DNA of 64,000 nucleotides, taken from Flavonifractor sp. An10. GTDB lineage: Bacteria; Bacillota; Clostridia; Oscillospirales; Oscillospiraceae. The stretch is from positions 1 to 64,000 of the forward strand of contig NZ_NFMB01000004.1 of NCBI RefSeq assembly GCF_002161215.1, written 5' to 3'. The notes under the pieces were generated by a model. It searched no databases. It was not told the origin of the DNA and was given only the letters and a program-made list of their open reading frames with translations. Of the stretch, positions 16,764 to 25,499 are shown piece after piece. Every line of letters begins with the position of its first letter. Positions within the stretch are counted from its first letter, which is position 1. The translations under genes and the position numbers were made by a program.

Positions 16764-17885
16764 TTACAGGGAGACGCGGGAGGCGGTGATCTGCCTCAGG
16801 CCGTCCACCAGGGCATCCACGTCCTCCCTGGTGTTGTCCGGGCCGAAGGAGATGCGCAGCACCCCCATCAGGGTGCGCTTGGGCAGGCCCAGGGCGGCAA
16901 ACACGTGGCTGGGTTTGCCCTTGTGGCAGGCCGAGCCGGAGGACACATACACCCCCAGGTCGGACAGAGCCCGCACCAGCATCTCGCTTGGGTAGCCGGG
17001 CAGGGACACGGCGCAGATGTGGGGGGCGTCCCCCCGGCTGACGATCTCCAGGCCGGGGAGGGCGGAGAGAGATTCCAGGGCGTATTCTTTCAGCGCGGAA
17101 ATACGAGCGGGATAGTCCTCCTCCCATGCGTCACAGGCGGCGGCCAGGGCGGCGATCTGGGCGGTGGGCTCGGTGCCGGAGCGCAGACCGCCCTCCTGTC
17201 CGCCCCCCAGCAGCAGGGGCTTCAGGTTCAGGCCCTTCCGGATGTACTGCACGCCGATGCCCTTGGGGGCGCGGAGCTTGTGGCCGCTGAGGGTGAGCAT
17301 ATCCACCCCCAGCCGGGCCGGGGTGAAGGGCACCTTCAGAAACCCCTGCACCGCGTCACAGTGGAGCAGGGCGGGGGAGCCGGCGTCCCGGATGGCCTGG
17401 GCCGCCTGGGCCACCGGCTGGAGGGTGCCCAGCTCGTTGTTCACCAGCATCATGGACACCAGTACCGTGTCCTCCCGCAGGGCGGCCCGCAGCTCGTCCA
17501 CGGACACGCGGCCCGCCCGGTCTGGCTTGAGATAGGTCACCTCATACCCCTGGGCGGCCAGGGCCTTCACCGGCTCCAGCACGGCGGCGTGCTCGATGGC
17601 GGTGGTGATGATGTGCCTGCCCCGCCGCCTGCCGTGCTCCGCGGCGGCCCGGACGGCCCAGTTGTCCCCCTCGGTGCCGCAGGAGGTGAAGGTGAGCTCC
17701 GCCGGGTCACAGCCCAGGCGGCGGGCGACGGCGGCCCTGTGCTCCGCCACCCGGGCGGCGGCGGCCTGACCCGCGGCATAGCGGGCGGAGGGGTTGCCGT
17801 ACCCCTCGGTCATGGCCTCCAGGGCGGCCCGGGCGGCCTCGGGGCAGACCCGTGTGGTGGCGGCGTTGTCTAAATAAGCGGGCAT
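16764..17885 (-). CDS. Cysteine desulfurase, NifS/IscS type
   Basis: A 373-residue PLP enzyme supplying persulfide sulfur for Fe-S clusters or thiolated tRNA. MPAYLDNAATTRVCPEA opens the protein; His99 (IEHAAVLEP), Asp177 and the PLP Lys203 (TLSGHKLRAPKG) are in place, and the active-site Cys320 lies in the group I loop SSGSACHKG. RTLMGVLRISFG is the conserved C-terminal strand. No iscU or thiI follows within the window; the MBL hydrolase is next in the same direction. Confidence 0.92.
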   Translation of the reverse strand: MPAYLDNAATTRVCPEAARAALEAMTEGYGNPSARYAAGQAAAARVAEHRAAVARRLGCDPAELTFTSCGTEGDNWAVRAAAEHGRRRGRHIITTAIEHAAVLEPVKALAAQGYEVTYLKPDRAGRVSVDELRAALREDTVLVSMMLVNNELGTLQPVAQAAQAIRDAGSPALLHCDAVQGFLKVPFTPARLGVDMLTLSGHKLRAPKGIGVQYIRKGLNLKPLLLGGGQEGGLRSGTEPTAQIAALAAACDAWEEDYPARISALKEYALESLSALPGLEIVSRGDAPHICAVSLPGYPSEMLVRALSDLGVYVSSGSACHKGKPSHVFAALGLPKRTLMGVLRISFGPDNTREDVDALVDGLRQITASRVSL

Positions 17886-17944
17886 GAAACAGTCACCTCA
17901 GAGTATAGTTGCAATTATTCTATGCCCCGCCGGATATAAAGTCA

Positions 17945-17974
17945 AGGCCCGGCCCCCCATCAGGGGCCGGGCCT
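17945..17974 (-). terminator. Terminator between the small membrane protein and nifS
   Basis: AGGCCCGGCCCC pairs with GGGGCCGGGCCT over a 6-base loop, 7 bases after the stop of the upstream minus-strand gene. Confidence 0.75.
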
Positions 17975-17980
17975 GTATGT

Positions 17981-18493
17981 TTAATAGGTGAAAGTGCCGT
18001 ATGGATCTTGGGTGGAGACAGCCCGCTCCGGCAGGGTGGACACCAGGTTGGTCACCGCCTCGGCGGGGAGGCTGTAATAGCTCCACAGCCGGATATCCCC
18101 GGGGGCGTAGCCGTCGTAGAAGGCGGCCCGGCCGTCGGCGCAGAGGTAGAGCTCGTAGCGCTCCCCAAAGCGGAGGGCCAGCTCCGCCCCCTCCGGCCGG
18201 AAGGACTCCGCGGGAGTCCAGCTGTCCGCCTGGAGCAGCGCCCCCAGGCCGGAGCCCTCCGACACTTCGTAATGGGCGCCCGCCTCCAGCCGGGCCAGGC
18301 CGCCGCTCTCCAGCTGCTCCGCCGCGGCCTGGGGGCTGAGGTTGGGGTTGCCGTGGCGGAGCGCCGCCGGCCAGCCGAACAGGGAGCACCAGAACCAGAA
18401 GCACCCGAAGGCCAGCAGGGCCAGCCCCAGCAGCACCGCGGCCAGCAGCCGGGCGGTTTTCCGCCGGATGGCGGCGGCATCCTGTTCTGTCAT
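17981..18493 (-). CDS. Membrane-anchored hypothetical protein
   Basis: 170 residues, no family recognised. A basic N-terminus (MTEQDAAAIRRKTAR) leads into one hydrophobic helix (about residues 14-40, with several Cys and Trp), followed by about 125 residues predicted outside the cell, acidic and rich in Tyr. GGAGGG lies just upstream of ATG. It stands alone between terminators. It has some general likeness in layout to the ectodomain sensors nearby but no clear sequence match. Confidence 0.7.
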   Translation of the reverse strand: MTEQDAAAIRRKTARLLAAVLLGLALLAFGCFWFWCSLFGWPAALRHGNPNLSPQAAAEQLESGGLARLEAGAHYEVSEGSGLGALLQADSWTPAESFRPEGAELALRFGERYELYLCADGRAAFYDGYAPGDIRLWSYYSLPAEAVTNLVSTLPERAVSTQDPYGTFTY

Positions 18494-18586
18494 TGGCGAT
18501 CCCTCCTTTTTCCCGCAGTATACCAGAATACGGAGGGGCAGGTGTGAAAAAACCGTGACGGATTTCTGACGATTTGCGGAAGAAGC

Positions 18587-20593
18587 TCAGGAGGGGGTGC
18601 GGTGTACCTCCGTGTCGTTGGCGTACATGCGGAAGTCCAGCCCGTCCACGGCGGGCACGTAGGCCGCGGCCACCCCGGTGAAGCGGGAGACATCCGCCCC
18701 ATCGCCCATCCACTCGGCCAGATAGGCATCCCAGTAGTCCTGGGTGAAGAGGATGCGGTACACCGGCTGGAAGAAGGCCTGGTAGTCCTCAGCGGCGTAC
18801 TCCAGCGTGACCTGCAGGATCTCCGCCCGCTCCGGATAGGCCGTCTCCATGGTGCTCCAGTAGTCGCCGGAGCGGAATTGGGCTACCGCCTCCGCCGCCG
18901 TACAGATGGGATAGGTGTCCCAGATGTACGCAGGCGGAAGCATCAGCCGGGCGCCGCCGCTTTCCGTGGTGGAGAAGCGGAGGAAGCTGTAGTTGTAGAG
19001 CTGCTGCTCCAGAGAGGCGCCGGGGTCGTCATAAAACCAGCTCCGGCTGATGCTCTGCGTGCCGTCGTAGCTGTATTCCTCCACAGTCTCCGTGCTCCAC
19101 AGGGCGGAGTCCGCCGCCGTATCGTACAGGCCGTACAGGGCCTCCGGCGGGGGCGCGTCTCCCAGAAGATCCAGGCTGTACAGTCCGTAGAGGCGGAGGG
19201 TGGAGCCATCGGCGCAGTTGGCCCACAGGGAGGGGGACCACCCCTGGGAGGGCTCCGCCGTGCCCTCATACCACCGGCTGGAGGTGATGGTCAGTCCCAG
19301 CTCCCCGGCCAGGGCCTCCATGCGGAGTGTCTGCTGGCCCTCGGTGGGCTTCTGGTTGTAGTAGACCGGCAGCTCGGTGAGCTCGTCCAGGCGGCCCTCC
19401 GTGGGGTTGCTGCCCATCTGCTGGGCAGGATCCTCCACGATGGTGATCCAGCCCCCGGCGTCGGACAGGCTCCACACGTCATCCGTGACAGCAGGCGTGC
19501 GGTGGAGATCCCTCCCCTCATCGGAGCGGTATTGGAAGGTTAGCCCCTCCACCGCGGGGACATAGGCCACCGCCGCCGGGATCATCCCTGCGGGCCACGC
19601 GGCGTAATCCGAACCCATCCAGTTTGTGCCGTCCTCATAAACCTCCCAGTAGTCCTGGGTGAAGTAGATGGCGTAGACGGGCTGGAGCTGCTCCATATAG
19701 GGCTCGGTCAGATAGGTCAGGCGCACCTCCAGAATCTCCGCCCGCTCCGGGTAGGCCGTATGCATGGCGCTCCAGTAGTCGCCGGAGCGGAAGAGGGCCA
19801 CGGCCTCCTCTGCGGGGCGGATGGAATAGCGGGTGTATGCCTCCGGAATGACCGTACAGTCGCAGTAGGACAGATCCTCGGCATAGCTCATGTCCAGAAA
19901 AGCCTCCGCCAGGAACTCCTGCTCCAATTCGCTCTCCCCGGCGGGGGTGTTCAGGACTTCGAGCGCACTTTGAACGGTGTCCGCGTCCGAGCCGGGGGGT
20001 AGCTCCACGTGGAGATCGGTACGCCCCTGGAGGGTGAGCTCCGAACCGTCGGCCAGGACGGCCTGGTAGCGGCCGCAGCCCTCCCCCGCGTCCCAGCTGT
20101 CGCTCACCAGGGAGGTGCCCAGGGCCCCGGCCACCCGCTGCCCGATGGGGCGGGCATCATCCAGGCCGGTGGTTCGGTTGTCGTAGACCGGCAGGCTGGT
20201 GAAGGCATCCAGATAGCGCCCGGCATCGGGAGCCGCCGTACGGTCGGAGGGGAAATAGGTCATGCTGAAGGTGGAGCCGAGCCAGTAGGCGGCGTCGGGC
20301 AGGAACCACACGTCGTCGGGCGGGGTGTAGACCGGCGCGGGGGTGCGGGCCACGCCGCCGGGGGTGTGGACGGGTGCCACCGTCCCCTGCCGGGGCAGGT
20401 TCCACCACACGGCCCCCAAAAAAACCGCCACAAACACCGCCGCGGCTGCGGCCCAGCGGAGGGGATGGCGGGCGGGCCGGGCCCGGCGCGTGCCTGCGGC
20501 GGCCTCCTCCATGGCGGCCAGGGTGCGCCTGCGCCAGGCGGGGGAGGGGCGCAGGCCGTTCATGGCCCTGCGGTAGTCGTTGACACGGCTCAT
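18587..20593 (-). CDS. Putative membrane anti-sigma factor with duplicated ectodomain
   Basis: 668 residues. A short cytoplasmic N-terminus (MSRVNDYRRAMNGLRPSPAW) precedes a transmembrane helix at about residues 47-64. The ectodomain is two tandem copies of one domain: residues about 94-369 and 371-668. Both open with DDVW(F/S)L and share RSGDYWS(A/T)M, TAYPERAEIL and FTQDYW. ATG 20593 overlaps the sigma factor stop (ATGA) and has AGGAGG 7 bases away, better than the ATG at 20599. Position directly behind an ECF sigma gene and topology make an anti-sigma role likely. No known anti-sigma motif is obvious, so this is inferred. Confidence 0.72.
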   Translation of the reverse strand: MSRVNDYRRAMNGLRPSPAWRRRTLAAMEEAAAGTRRARPARHPLRWAAAAAVFVAVFLGAVWWNLPRQGTVAPVHTPGGVARTPAPVYTPPDDVWFLPDAAYWLGSTFSMTYFPSDRTAAPDAGRYLDAFTSLPVYDNRTTGLDDARPIGQRVAGALGTSLVSDSWDAGEGCGRYQAVLADGSELTLQGRTDLHVELPPGSDADTVQSALEVLNTPAGESELEQEFLAEAFLDMSYAEDLSYCDCTVIPEAYTRYSIRPAEEAVALFRSGDYWSAMHTAYPERAEILEVRLTYLTEPYMEQLQPVYAIYFTQDYWEVYEDGTNWMGSDYAAWPAGMIPAAVAYVPAVEGLTFQYRSDEGRDLHRTPAVTDDVWSLSDAGGWITIVEDPAQQMGSNPTEGRLDELTELPVYYNQKPTEGQQTLRMEALAGELGLTITSSRWYEGTAEPSQGWSPSLWANCADGSTLRLYGLYSLDLLGDAPPPEALYGLYDTAADSALWSTETVEEYSYDGTQSISRSWFYDDPGASLEQQLYNYSFLRFSTTESGGARLMLPPAYIWDTYPICTAAEAVAQFRSGDYWSTMETAYPERAEILQVTLEYAAEDYQAFFQPVYRILFTQDYWDAYLAEWMGDGADVSRFTGVAAAYVPAVDGLDFRMYANDTEVHRTPS

Positions 20594-21078
20594 GTCCATT
20601 CCTCCTTCAGCGCGTCTTTCAGCTTCTTCCTGGCCCGCTGGAGCCGGGAGAGCACCGTGTTCCGGGGACAGCGGAGGATGGTGCCGATCTCCTCGGCGGT
20701 GTAGCCCTCGATGTAGTGGAGGTACACCGGCCAGCGGTACTTGGCGGGCAGGGCGGCCACCGCCTCCAGCACACCCGACTCCGCCGCCGCCGGAGCGGGG
20801 GCGTCCCACCCGGGCTCCAGGGGCACGGTGTGCCGCCGCCAGGCGGAGGTGCCCCAGCTCCTGCACCGGTTGGCGGTGGCCCGCACCAGCCAGGCGCGCA
20901 GGTGCAGCTCGTCGGTAAAGCGGGGGTCGGACTGGATCAGGCTCACGAACACCTCCTGGGCCACGTCCTCCCCGTCCACAGGGCTGCCGGTGCCCTGCAC
21001 CGCCAGACGGTACACCAGGGCGCCGTAGCGATCCAGGATCTCCTCGCAGGAGAGGGGGACGCCGTTCAGCGTGGGCAT
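20590..21078 (-). CDS. ECF-type RNA polymerase sigma factor
   Basis: 162 residues. Sigma region 2 includes YGALVYRLA, DGEDVAQEVFVSLI and LRAWLVRATANRC; region 4 includes ALPAKYRWPVYLHYIEGYTAEEIG and CPRNTVLSRLQRARKKLK. ATG 21078 has GGGAG 8 bases upstream; the open frame further upstream is not conserved. It is translationally coupled to the membrane protein behind it, the usual sigma/anti-sigma order. Its regulon cannot be read from this window. Confidence 0.9.
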   Translation of the reverse strand: MPTLNGVPLSCEEILDRYGALVYRLAVQGTGSPVDGEDVAQEVFVSLIQSDPRFTDELHLRAWLVRATANRCRSWGTSAWRRHTVPLEPGWDAPAPAAAESGVLEAVAALPAKYRWPVYLHYIEGYTAEEIGTILRCPRNTVLSRLQRARKKLKDALKEEWT

Positions 21079-21159
21079 GCTGTTCACTCCCTTCTGTTTA
21101 GAATAGCGGCGCAGAGGGGGAAATGATTGCATCGAAAGCGAAAAAAAGCGGGAGCAAAA

Positions 21160-21187
21160 AATGGGCGGCCCGCAGGGGCCGCCCATT
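21160..21187 (-). terminator. Terminator of the glycogen operon
   Basis: AATGGGCGGCCC - GCAG - GGGCCGCCCATT, followed on the minus strand by a run of T, 12 bases after the glgP stop codon. Confidence 0.88.
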
Positions 21188-21199
21188 CTGGGAGAATCC

Positions 21200-23647
21200 T
21201 TATTTGATGGTGCGCACCGGCACGTTCCAGATGTCCCGGGCGTAGTCCCGGATGGAGCGGTCTGCGGCGAAGATGCCGGATCGGGCGATGTTCATCAGGG
21301 CCATCTTGTTCCACCGCTTGGGGTCGCGGTAGGCCAGGCCCGCCCGGACATGGGCGTCCCGGTAGCTCTCGAAGTCAGCCAGCAGCAGGTACTCGTCGGC
21401 CATGCCGCCGTCGCCGAAGAGCAGCCGGCGGGCGATGTCCTCATAGGTCACGCCGTCGCCGAAGCCCACGTTGAGCTGATCCACCACGGCCCGCAGCTCC
21501 GGGTTGTGGACGTAGTACTCATAGGACTTGTAGCCCTTTTCCTTCATCTCGGCAACCTCATGGGCCTTCAGGCCGAAGAGGAAGATGTTCTCGTCGCCCA
21601 GCACCTGGTGCATCTCCACGTTGGCGCCGTCCAGGGTGCCGATGGTCACCGCGCCGTTCATCATGAACTTCATGTTGCCGGTGCCGCTGGCCTCCTTGCC
21701 GGCGGTGGAGATCTGCTCGGAGAGCTCGCTGGCGGGCATGAGCTTTTCCGCCAGGCTCACCCGGTAGTTCTCCAGGAACACCACCTGGAGCCGGTCCTTG
21801 CAGACGGGATCCTTGGCGATCATGTCGGCCACGGAGTTGATGAGACGGATGATCCGCTTGGCCACCGCGTAGCCGGGGGCCGCCTTGGCGCCGAACAGGT
21901 AGGTGCGGGGGGTGAAGTCGAAGTGGGGATCCGCCTTCAGCTTCTGGTACAGGTAGATGATGTGCAGCACGTTGAGCAGCTGCCGCTTGTACTCGTGGAG
22001 CCGCTTCACCTGCACGTCGAACATGGCGTCGGTGTTGAGCACGATGCCGCTCTCCCGCTGCACCCAGGCGGCAAAGGCCTTCTTGTTGGCCGCCTTGATC
22101 TCCCCCAGGCGGGTGAGCACGCCGGCGTCGTCCTGGAACTTCTCCAGCTCCTTCAGCGCCTCGGGCTTGAGCAGGTACTTGTCCTTGCCGCAGCACTCCT
22201 GGATCAGGGCGTCCAGGGCGGGGTTGCTCTCGGAGAGCCAGCGGCGGTGGTCGATGCCGTTGGTCACGTTGGTGAACTTGTCGGGGGTGCGGACGTAGGC
22301 GTCGTGGAATACGTCCTTCTTGAGGATCTCCGAGTGGAGGGCGGACACGCCGTTGACCTTGAAGCAGGCGCACACGCACAGGTTGGCCATGCGCACCTCG
22401 CCCCCCCAGATGATGGCCATGGGGGCCACCTTGGACAGATCGCCGTGGAAGTAGGTGGTCAGGGCGTCCTGATAGCGGCCGCTGATCTCCTTCAGGATCT
22501 GCCAGATGCGGGGCAGCCACCGCTCAATGAGCTGCTGGGGCCAGCGCTCCAGCGCCTCGGCCATGACGGTGTGGTTGGTGTAGGCGATGGTGTGGGTGGT
22601 GATGTACCACGCCTCGTCCCAGCCGTACCCCTCCTCGTCCAGCAGGATGCGCATCAGCTCCGGGATGGCCAGGGTGGGGTGGGTGTCGTTGATCTGAATG
22701 ACGTGCTTGAGGTGGAAGTTGCGCAGGGTGCCGTACTCCGCCCGGTGCTTGCGCACGATGGACTGGACCGTGGCGGAGACGAAGAAGTACTGCTGCTTCA
22801 GGCGCAGGGACTTGCCCTCGTAGTGGTTGTCCTCGGGGTAGAGCACCTTGGAGATGGACTCGGCCATGGCCTTCTGCTCCACCGCCTTCAGATACTGGCC
22901 GGAGGAGAACAGGCTCATGTCCACCGGCGTGGGGCTCTTGGCGTCCCACAGGCGCAGGGTGTTGCCGTGCTCGGTCTTGTAGCCGGCAATCTCCATGTCC
23001 CGGGGCACGGCCAGCACCGTGTCATAGCCGGTGTGCTTGATCTGGTGGCGGCCCTGGCTGTCCCAGTCGTCCTCCACCGTGCCGCCGAAGCGGACTTCCT
23101 CCACCTCGTCCATCTTGGGGATGAGCCAGGCGTCGCCCAGGCCCAGCCAGTTGTCGGGCAGCTCCACCTGCTGGCCGTCCACGATCTTCTGCTTGAAGAT
23201 GCCCAGCTCGTAGCAGATGGAGTAGCCGGTGGCGGGGATCTCCAGAGTGGTCATGGAGTCCAGGTAGCAGGCCGCCAGGCGGCCCAGGCCGCCGTTGCCC
23301 AGGCCGGCGTCGGGCTCGGCCTCGAACAGGTCGGCGGCGGAGAAGCCCAGGCCCTCGATGGCCTGCTTCAGCGGCTCCACAACCCCCAGGTTGTAGGCGT
23401 TTTTCATCAGGGAGCGGCCCATCAGAAACTCCAGGGACAGGTAGTGAACCTGGCGCTGGTGCTCCGCCACCACCTTGTCGGCGGACTTCATCTGCCGCTC
23501 GGACATGATGTCCCGCAGCACCATGGCGCAGGCCTTGAACATATGCTGGCTGGTGGCCTCCTCCACGTCCCGGCCGAAGTTGCGGCGCAGCTTGCCGGTG
23601 ATGAGGGTCATCAGCTCCTTTTTGGTATAGTTATGCAACACAGACAT
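21200..23647 (-). CDS. glgP: Glycogen phosphorylase
   Basis: An 815-residue GT35 enzyme that releases glucose 1-phosphate from glycogen ends. Family landmarks include YYLSLEFLMGRS-like HYLSLEFLMGRSL near residue 70, GLGNGGLGRLAACYLDS, and the PLP-binding lysine in EASGTGNMKFMMNG followed by IGTLDGANVEM. Length is normal for bacterial enzymes. It is the last gene of the minus-strand glycogen locus, 126 bases behind glgA with an imperfect hairpin between, and ends at a strong terminator. Synthesis and breakdown enzymes in one locus are common in Firmicutes. Confidence 0.97.
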   Translation of the reverse strand: MSVLHNYTKKELMTLITGKLRRNFGRDVEEATSQHMFKACAMVLRDIMSERQMKSADKVVAEHQRQVHYLSLEFLMGRSLMKNAYNLGVVEPLKQAIEGLGFSAADLFEAEPDAGLGNGGLGRLAACYLDSMTTLEIPATGYSICYELGIFKQKIVDGQQVELPDNWLGLGDAWLIPKMDEVEEVRFGGTVEDDWDSQGRHQIKHTGYDTVLAVPRDMEIAGYKTEHGNTLRLWDAKSPTPVDMSLFSSGQYLKAVEQKAMAESISKVLYPEDNHYEGKSLRLKQQYFFVSATVQSIVRKHRAEYGTLRNFHLKHVIQINDTHPTLAIPELMRILLDEEGYGWDEAWYITTHTIAYTNHTVMAEALERWPQQLIERWLPRIWQILKEISGRYQDALTTYFHGDLSKVAPMAIIWGGEVRMANLCVCACFKVNGVSALHSEILKKDVFHDAYVRTPDKFTNVTNGIDHRRWLSESNPALDALIQECCGKDKYLLKPEALKELEKFQDDAGVLTRLGEIKAANKKAFAAWVQRESGIVLNTDAMFDVQVKRLHEYKRQLLNVLHIIYLYQKLKADPHFDFTPRTYLFGAKAAPGYAVAKRIIRLINSVADMIAKDPVCKDRLQVVFLENYRVSLAEKLMPASELSEQISTAGKEASGTGNMKFMMNGAVTIGTLDGANVEMHQVLGDENIFLFGLKAHEVAEMKEKGYKSYEYYVHNPELRAVVDQLNVGFGDGVTYEDIARRLLFGDGGMADEYLLLADFESYRDAHVRAGLAYRDPKRWNKMALMNIARSGIFAADRSIRDYARDIWNVPVRTIK

Positions 23648-23675
23648 CTCCTATCAGATGAGATCTACACAGGAA

Positions 23676-23707
23676 CGCCCCGCAAGGGGTGCAACCCCTG
23701 CGGAGCG
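23676..23707 (-). terminator. Intercistronic hairpin between glgA and glgP
   Basis: CGCCCCGCAAGGGGT pairs with ACCCCTGCGGAGCG with one bulged base and one mismatch around a 3-base loop. No T tract follows, so it may set mRNA stability or dampen glgP expression rather than terminate. Confidence 0.45.
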
Positions 23708-23773
23708 CCCATTCTATCACGGGAAATACTGAACTGTCAAGAAAGAGTATGGTAAGGAATGTGTAAAACTGGA

Positions 23774-25210
23774 TTATTTTCCCGTAATCCAGCCGTAGAT
23801 CTCCTCGTAGGCCCTGGCCGAGCGATCCCAGGAGAAGTCGGCGGTCATGGCGTTCTTCTGCAGACCCTTCCACGCCTTCTTGTCGTTGTGGTAGAGGCTC
23901 ACCGCCTCATAGAGCACGCCGGTCATCTCCTGCACGTTGATGTTGGCGAAGGAGAAGCCGGTGCCCTCCCCGGTGAACTTGTTGTAGGGGATGACGGAGT
24001 CCTTCAGGCCGCCGGTCTCCCGCACCAGGGGGATGGTGCCGTAGCGCATGGCGATCATCTGGCTCAGGCCGCAGGGCTCGGAGATGGAGGGCATGAGGAA
24101 GATGTCGGCGCCGCCGTAGATGGCGGTGGACAGGTTGGGAGAGTACATCATGTGGGCGGCGAAGCGGCCGGGGTACTGGTTCTGGGCCTGGCGGAAGGCC
24201 TCCTCATAGTTCCAGTCGCCGGTGCCCAGCACGATCATCTGCACATCCATGCCCATGATGTCGTGGATGGCGGCGGTGACCAGATCAAAGCCCTTGTGGC
24301 GCACCAGCCGGGACACGCAGGCCACGATGGGGGTGTCCGGACTCTCCCGCAGGCCGCTCATCTGCTGCAGGGCGGCCTTGCAGTTCTTCTTGCCCGCCAT
24401 CTGCTTGTAGGAGAAGAACTTGGTCAGCCCCTTGTCCCGCCAGGGGTCGTACAGCTCGGTGTCGATGCCGTTGAGGATGCCCCGCAGCTTGTGGCGGTTG
24501 TCGGCGATGACCCCCTCCAGCCCGTGGGCATAGAAGCTGTACTGCAGCTCGTCGGCGTAGGTGGGGGAGACGGTGGTGACGTAGTCGGCGGCGTAGATGG
24601 CCCCCTTCATCAGGTTCACGTCCCCGTGGTACTCCAGCATGTGGGGGTTGAGGTAGCCGGCGTTGAGGCCGAACAGATCCTTCAGGGTCTGGCTGCCGTA
24701 GCGGCCCTGGTACTCGATGTTGTGGATGGTGAACACGCTCTTGGTGTCATAGAGCTGGGGGATGCGGTGGCGCTCCTCCAGCAGGTAGATGGGCACCAGG
24801 GCGGTCTGCCAGTCGTTGCAGTGGAGCACGTCGGGGTGCCAGTCCAGATGGCCCATGCTCTCCACCACGGCCCGGGAGAAGTAGGCGAACCGCTCACCGT
24901 CGTCATAGTGGCCGTAGATGTTGGAGCGCTTGAAGTAGTACTCGTTGTCCACGAACCAGTAGGTGACCCCGTCCCGCTTGAGCTCAAACAGGCCGCAGTA
25001 GGGGGTGCGCCAGGCCAGGGTGATGTGGAAGCACTGGAGATAGGTCATCTGGCAGCGCCATTCCTCCCCGATGCCCTCGTAGAGGGGGAGGATGACCCGC
25101 ACGTCGTGGCCGTCCCGGGCCAGGGCCTTGGGCAGGGCCCCGGCCACGTCGGCCAGTCCGCCGGTCTTGATGAAGGGCGCGCACTCAGAGGTGGCAAATA
25201 AGATGTTCAT
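23774..25210 (-). CDS. glgA: Glycogen synthase (ADP-glucose type)
   Basis: A 478-residue GT5 enzyme that extends alpha-1,4-glucan from ADP-glucose. The N-terminal KTGGLADVAGALPKAL loop binds ADP-glucose. DVLHCNDWQTALVPIYL and SVFTIHNIEYQGRYG are typical GlgA strands, and the C-terminal GGADIFLMPSISEPCGLSQMIAMRYG holds the E-x7-E nucleotide site. Length is normal. It follows glgD at a distance of 289 bases occupied by a mosaic repeat, so it may rely partly on read-through from glgBCD. Confidence 0.97.
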   Translation of the reverse strand: MNILFATSECAPFIKTGGLADVAGALPKALARDGHDVRVILPLYEGIGEEWRCQMTYLQCFHITLAWRTPYCGLFELKRDGVTYWFVDNEYYFKRSNIYGHYDDGERFAYFSRAVVESMGHLDWHPDVLHCNDWQTALVPIYLLEERHRIPQLYDTKSVFTIHNIEYQGRYGSQTLKDLFGLNAGYLNPHMLEYHGDVNLMKGAIYAADYVTTVSPTYADELQYSFYAHGLEGVIADNRHKLRGILNGIDTELYDPWRDKGLTKFFSYKQMAGKKNCKAALQQMSGLRESPDTPIVACVSRLVRHKGFDLVTAAIHDIMGMDVQMIVLGTGDWNYEEAFRQAQNQYPGRFAAHMMYSPNLSTAIYGGADIFLMPSISEPCGLSQMIAMRYGTIPLVRETGGLKDSVIPYNKFTGEGTGFSFANINVQEMTGVLYEAVSLYHNDKKAWKGLQKNAMTADFSWDRSARAYEEIYGWITGK

Positions 25211-25246
25211 AGGCTCTCCTTATGTCAGTGTTGAGAGGGACAAAAA

Positions 25247-25270
25247 CGGCGAGAGGGATTCGAACCCTCG
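25247..25270 (-). other. Isolated tRNA 3'-end fragment (T arm and part of acceptor)
   Basis: On the minus strand 25253-25269 reads GAGGG-TTCGAAT-CCCTC, a perfect five-base-pair T stem with a canonical T loop, followed by TCGCCG resembling the 3' acceptor strand. No matching D arm, anticodon arm or 5' acceptor lies upstream; that space holds repeat boxes. It is therefore a remnant, perhaps of recombination at a tRNA gene, not a working tRNA. Confidence 0.6.
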
Positions 25271-25290
25271 AGATGGCCCCCCCCTCATCC

Positions 25291-25494
25291 GCCTCGCAGA
25301 GTTTCCGCCGTTTGCGGCGGAAATCAATAGAAGGGATATGCGGAGCAGGACATGCGCCTGCGGAGCACACCGATACCCCTGGCCGCGGCGGCCAGGGCCT
25401 CCCCCGCTGTGCGGGGGAGAGGGGGGTATCAAAACCGCTGTGCCGCACAGCGGCGCGGCGGTTTTGTATCTAGGGGGGACAACGTCCCCCCTAG
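25291..25494 (-). repeat. Mosaic intergenic element, copy 1 (between glgD and glgA)
   Basis: Reading the minus strand from 25494: CTAGGGGGGAC hairpin, CCCTAGATAC, a hairpin arm AAAACCGC...GCGGTTTT, GATACCCCCCTC, two GC hairpins, GTGTGCTCCGCAGGCGC, GTCCTGCTCCGCA, an AT-rich run, a TTTCCGCCG hairpin and CTCTGCGAGG. The same boxes occur in the same order at 49882-50180. It starts 6 bases after the glgD stop codon; its first hairpin (25470-25494) can also act as a terminator. The 289-base gap here holds nothing else except the tRNA fragment. Confidence 0.8.
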
Positions 25495-25499
25495 AGTCC

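Noticed and set aside
25247-25400. A complete tRNA gene on the minus strand
   Set aside because: Only the T arm and part of the acceptor strand are present; the upstream bases are repeat boxes and cannot form the D and anticodon arms.
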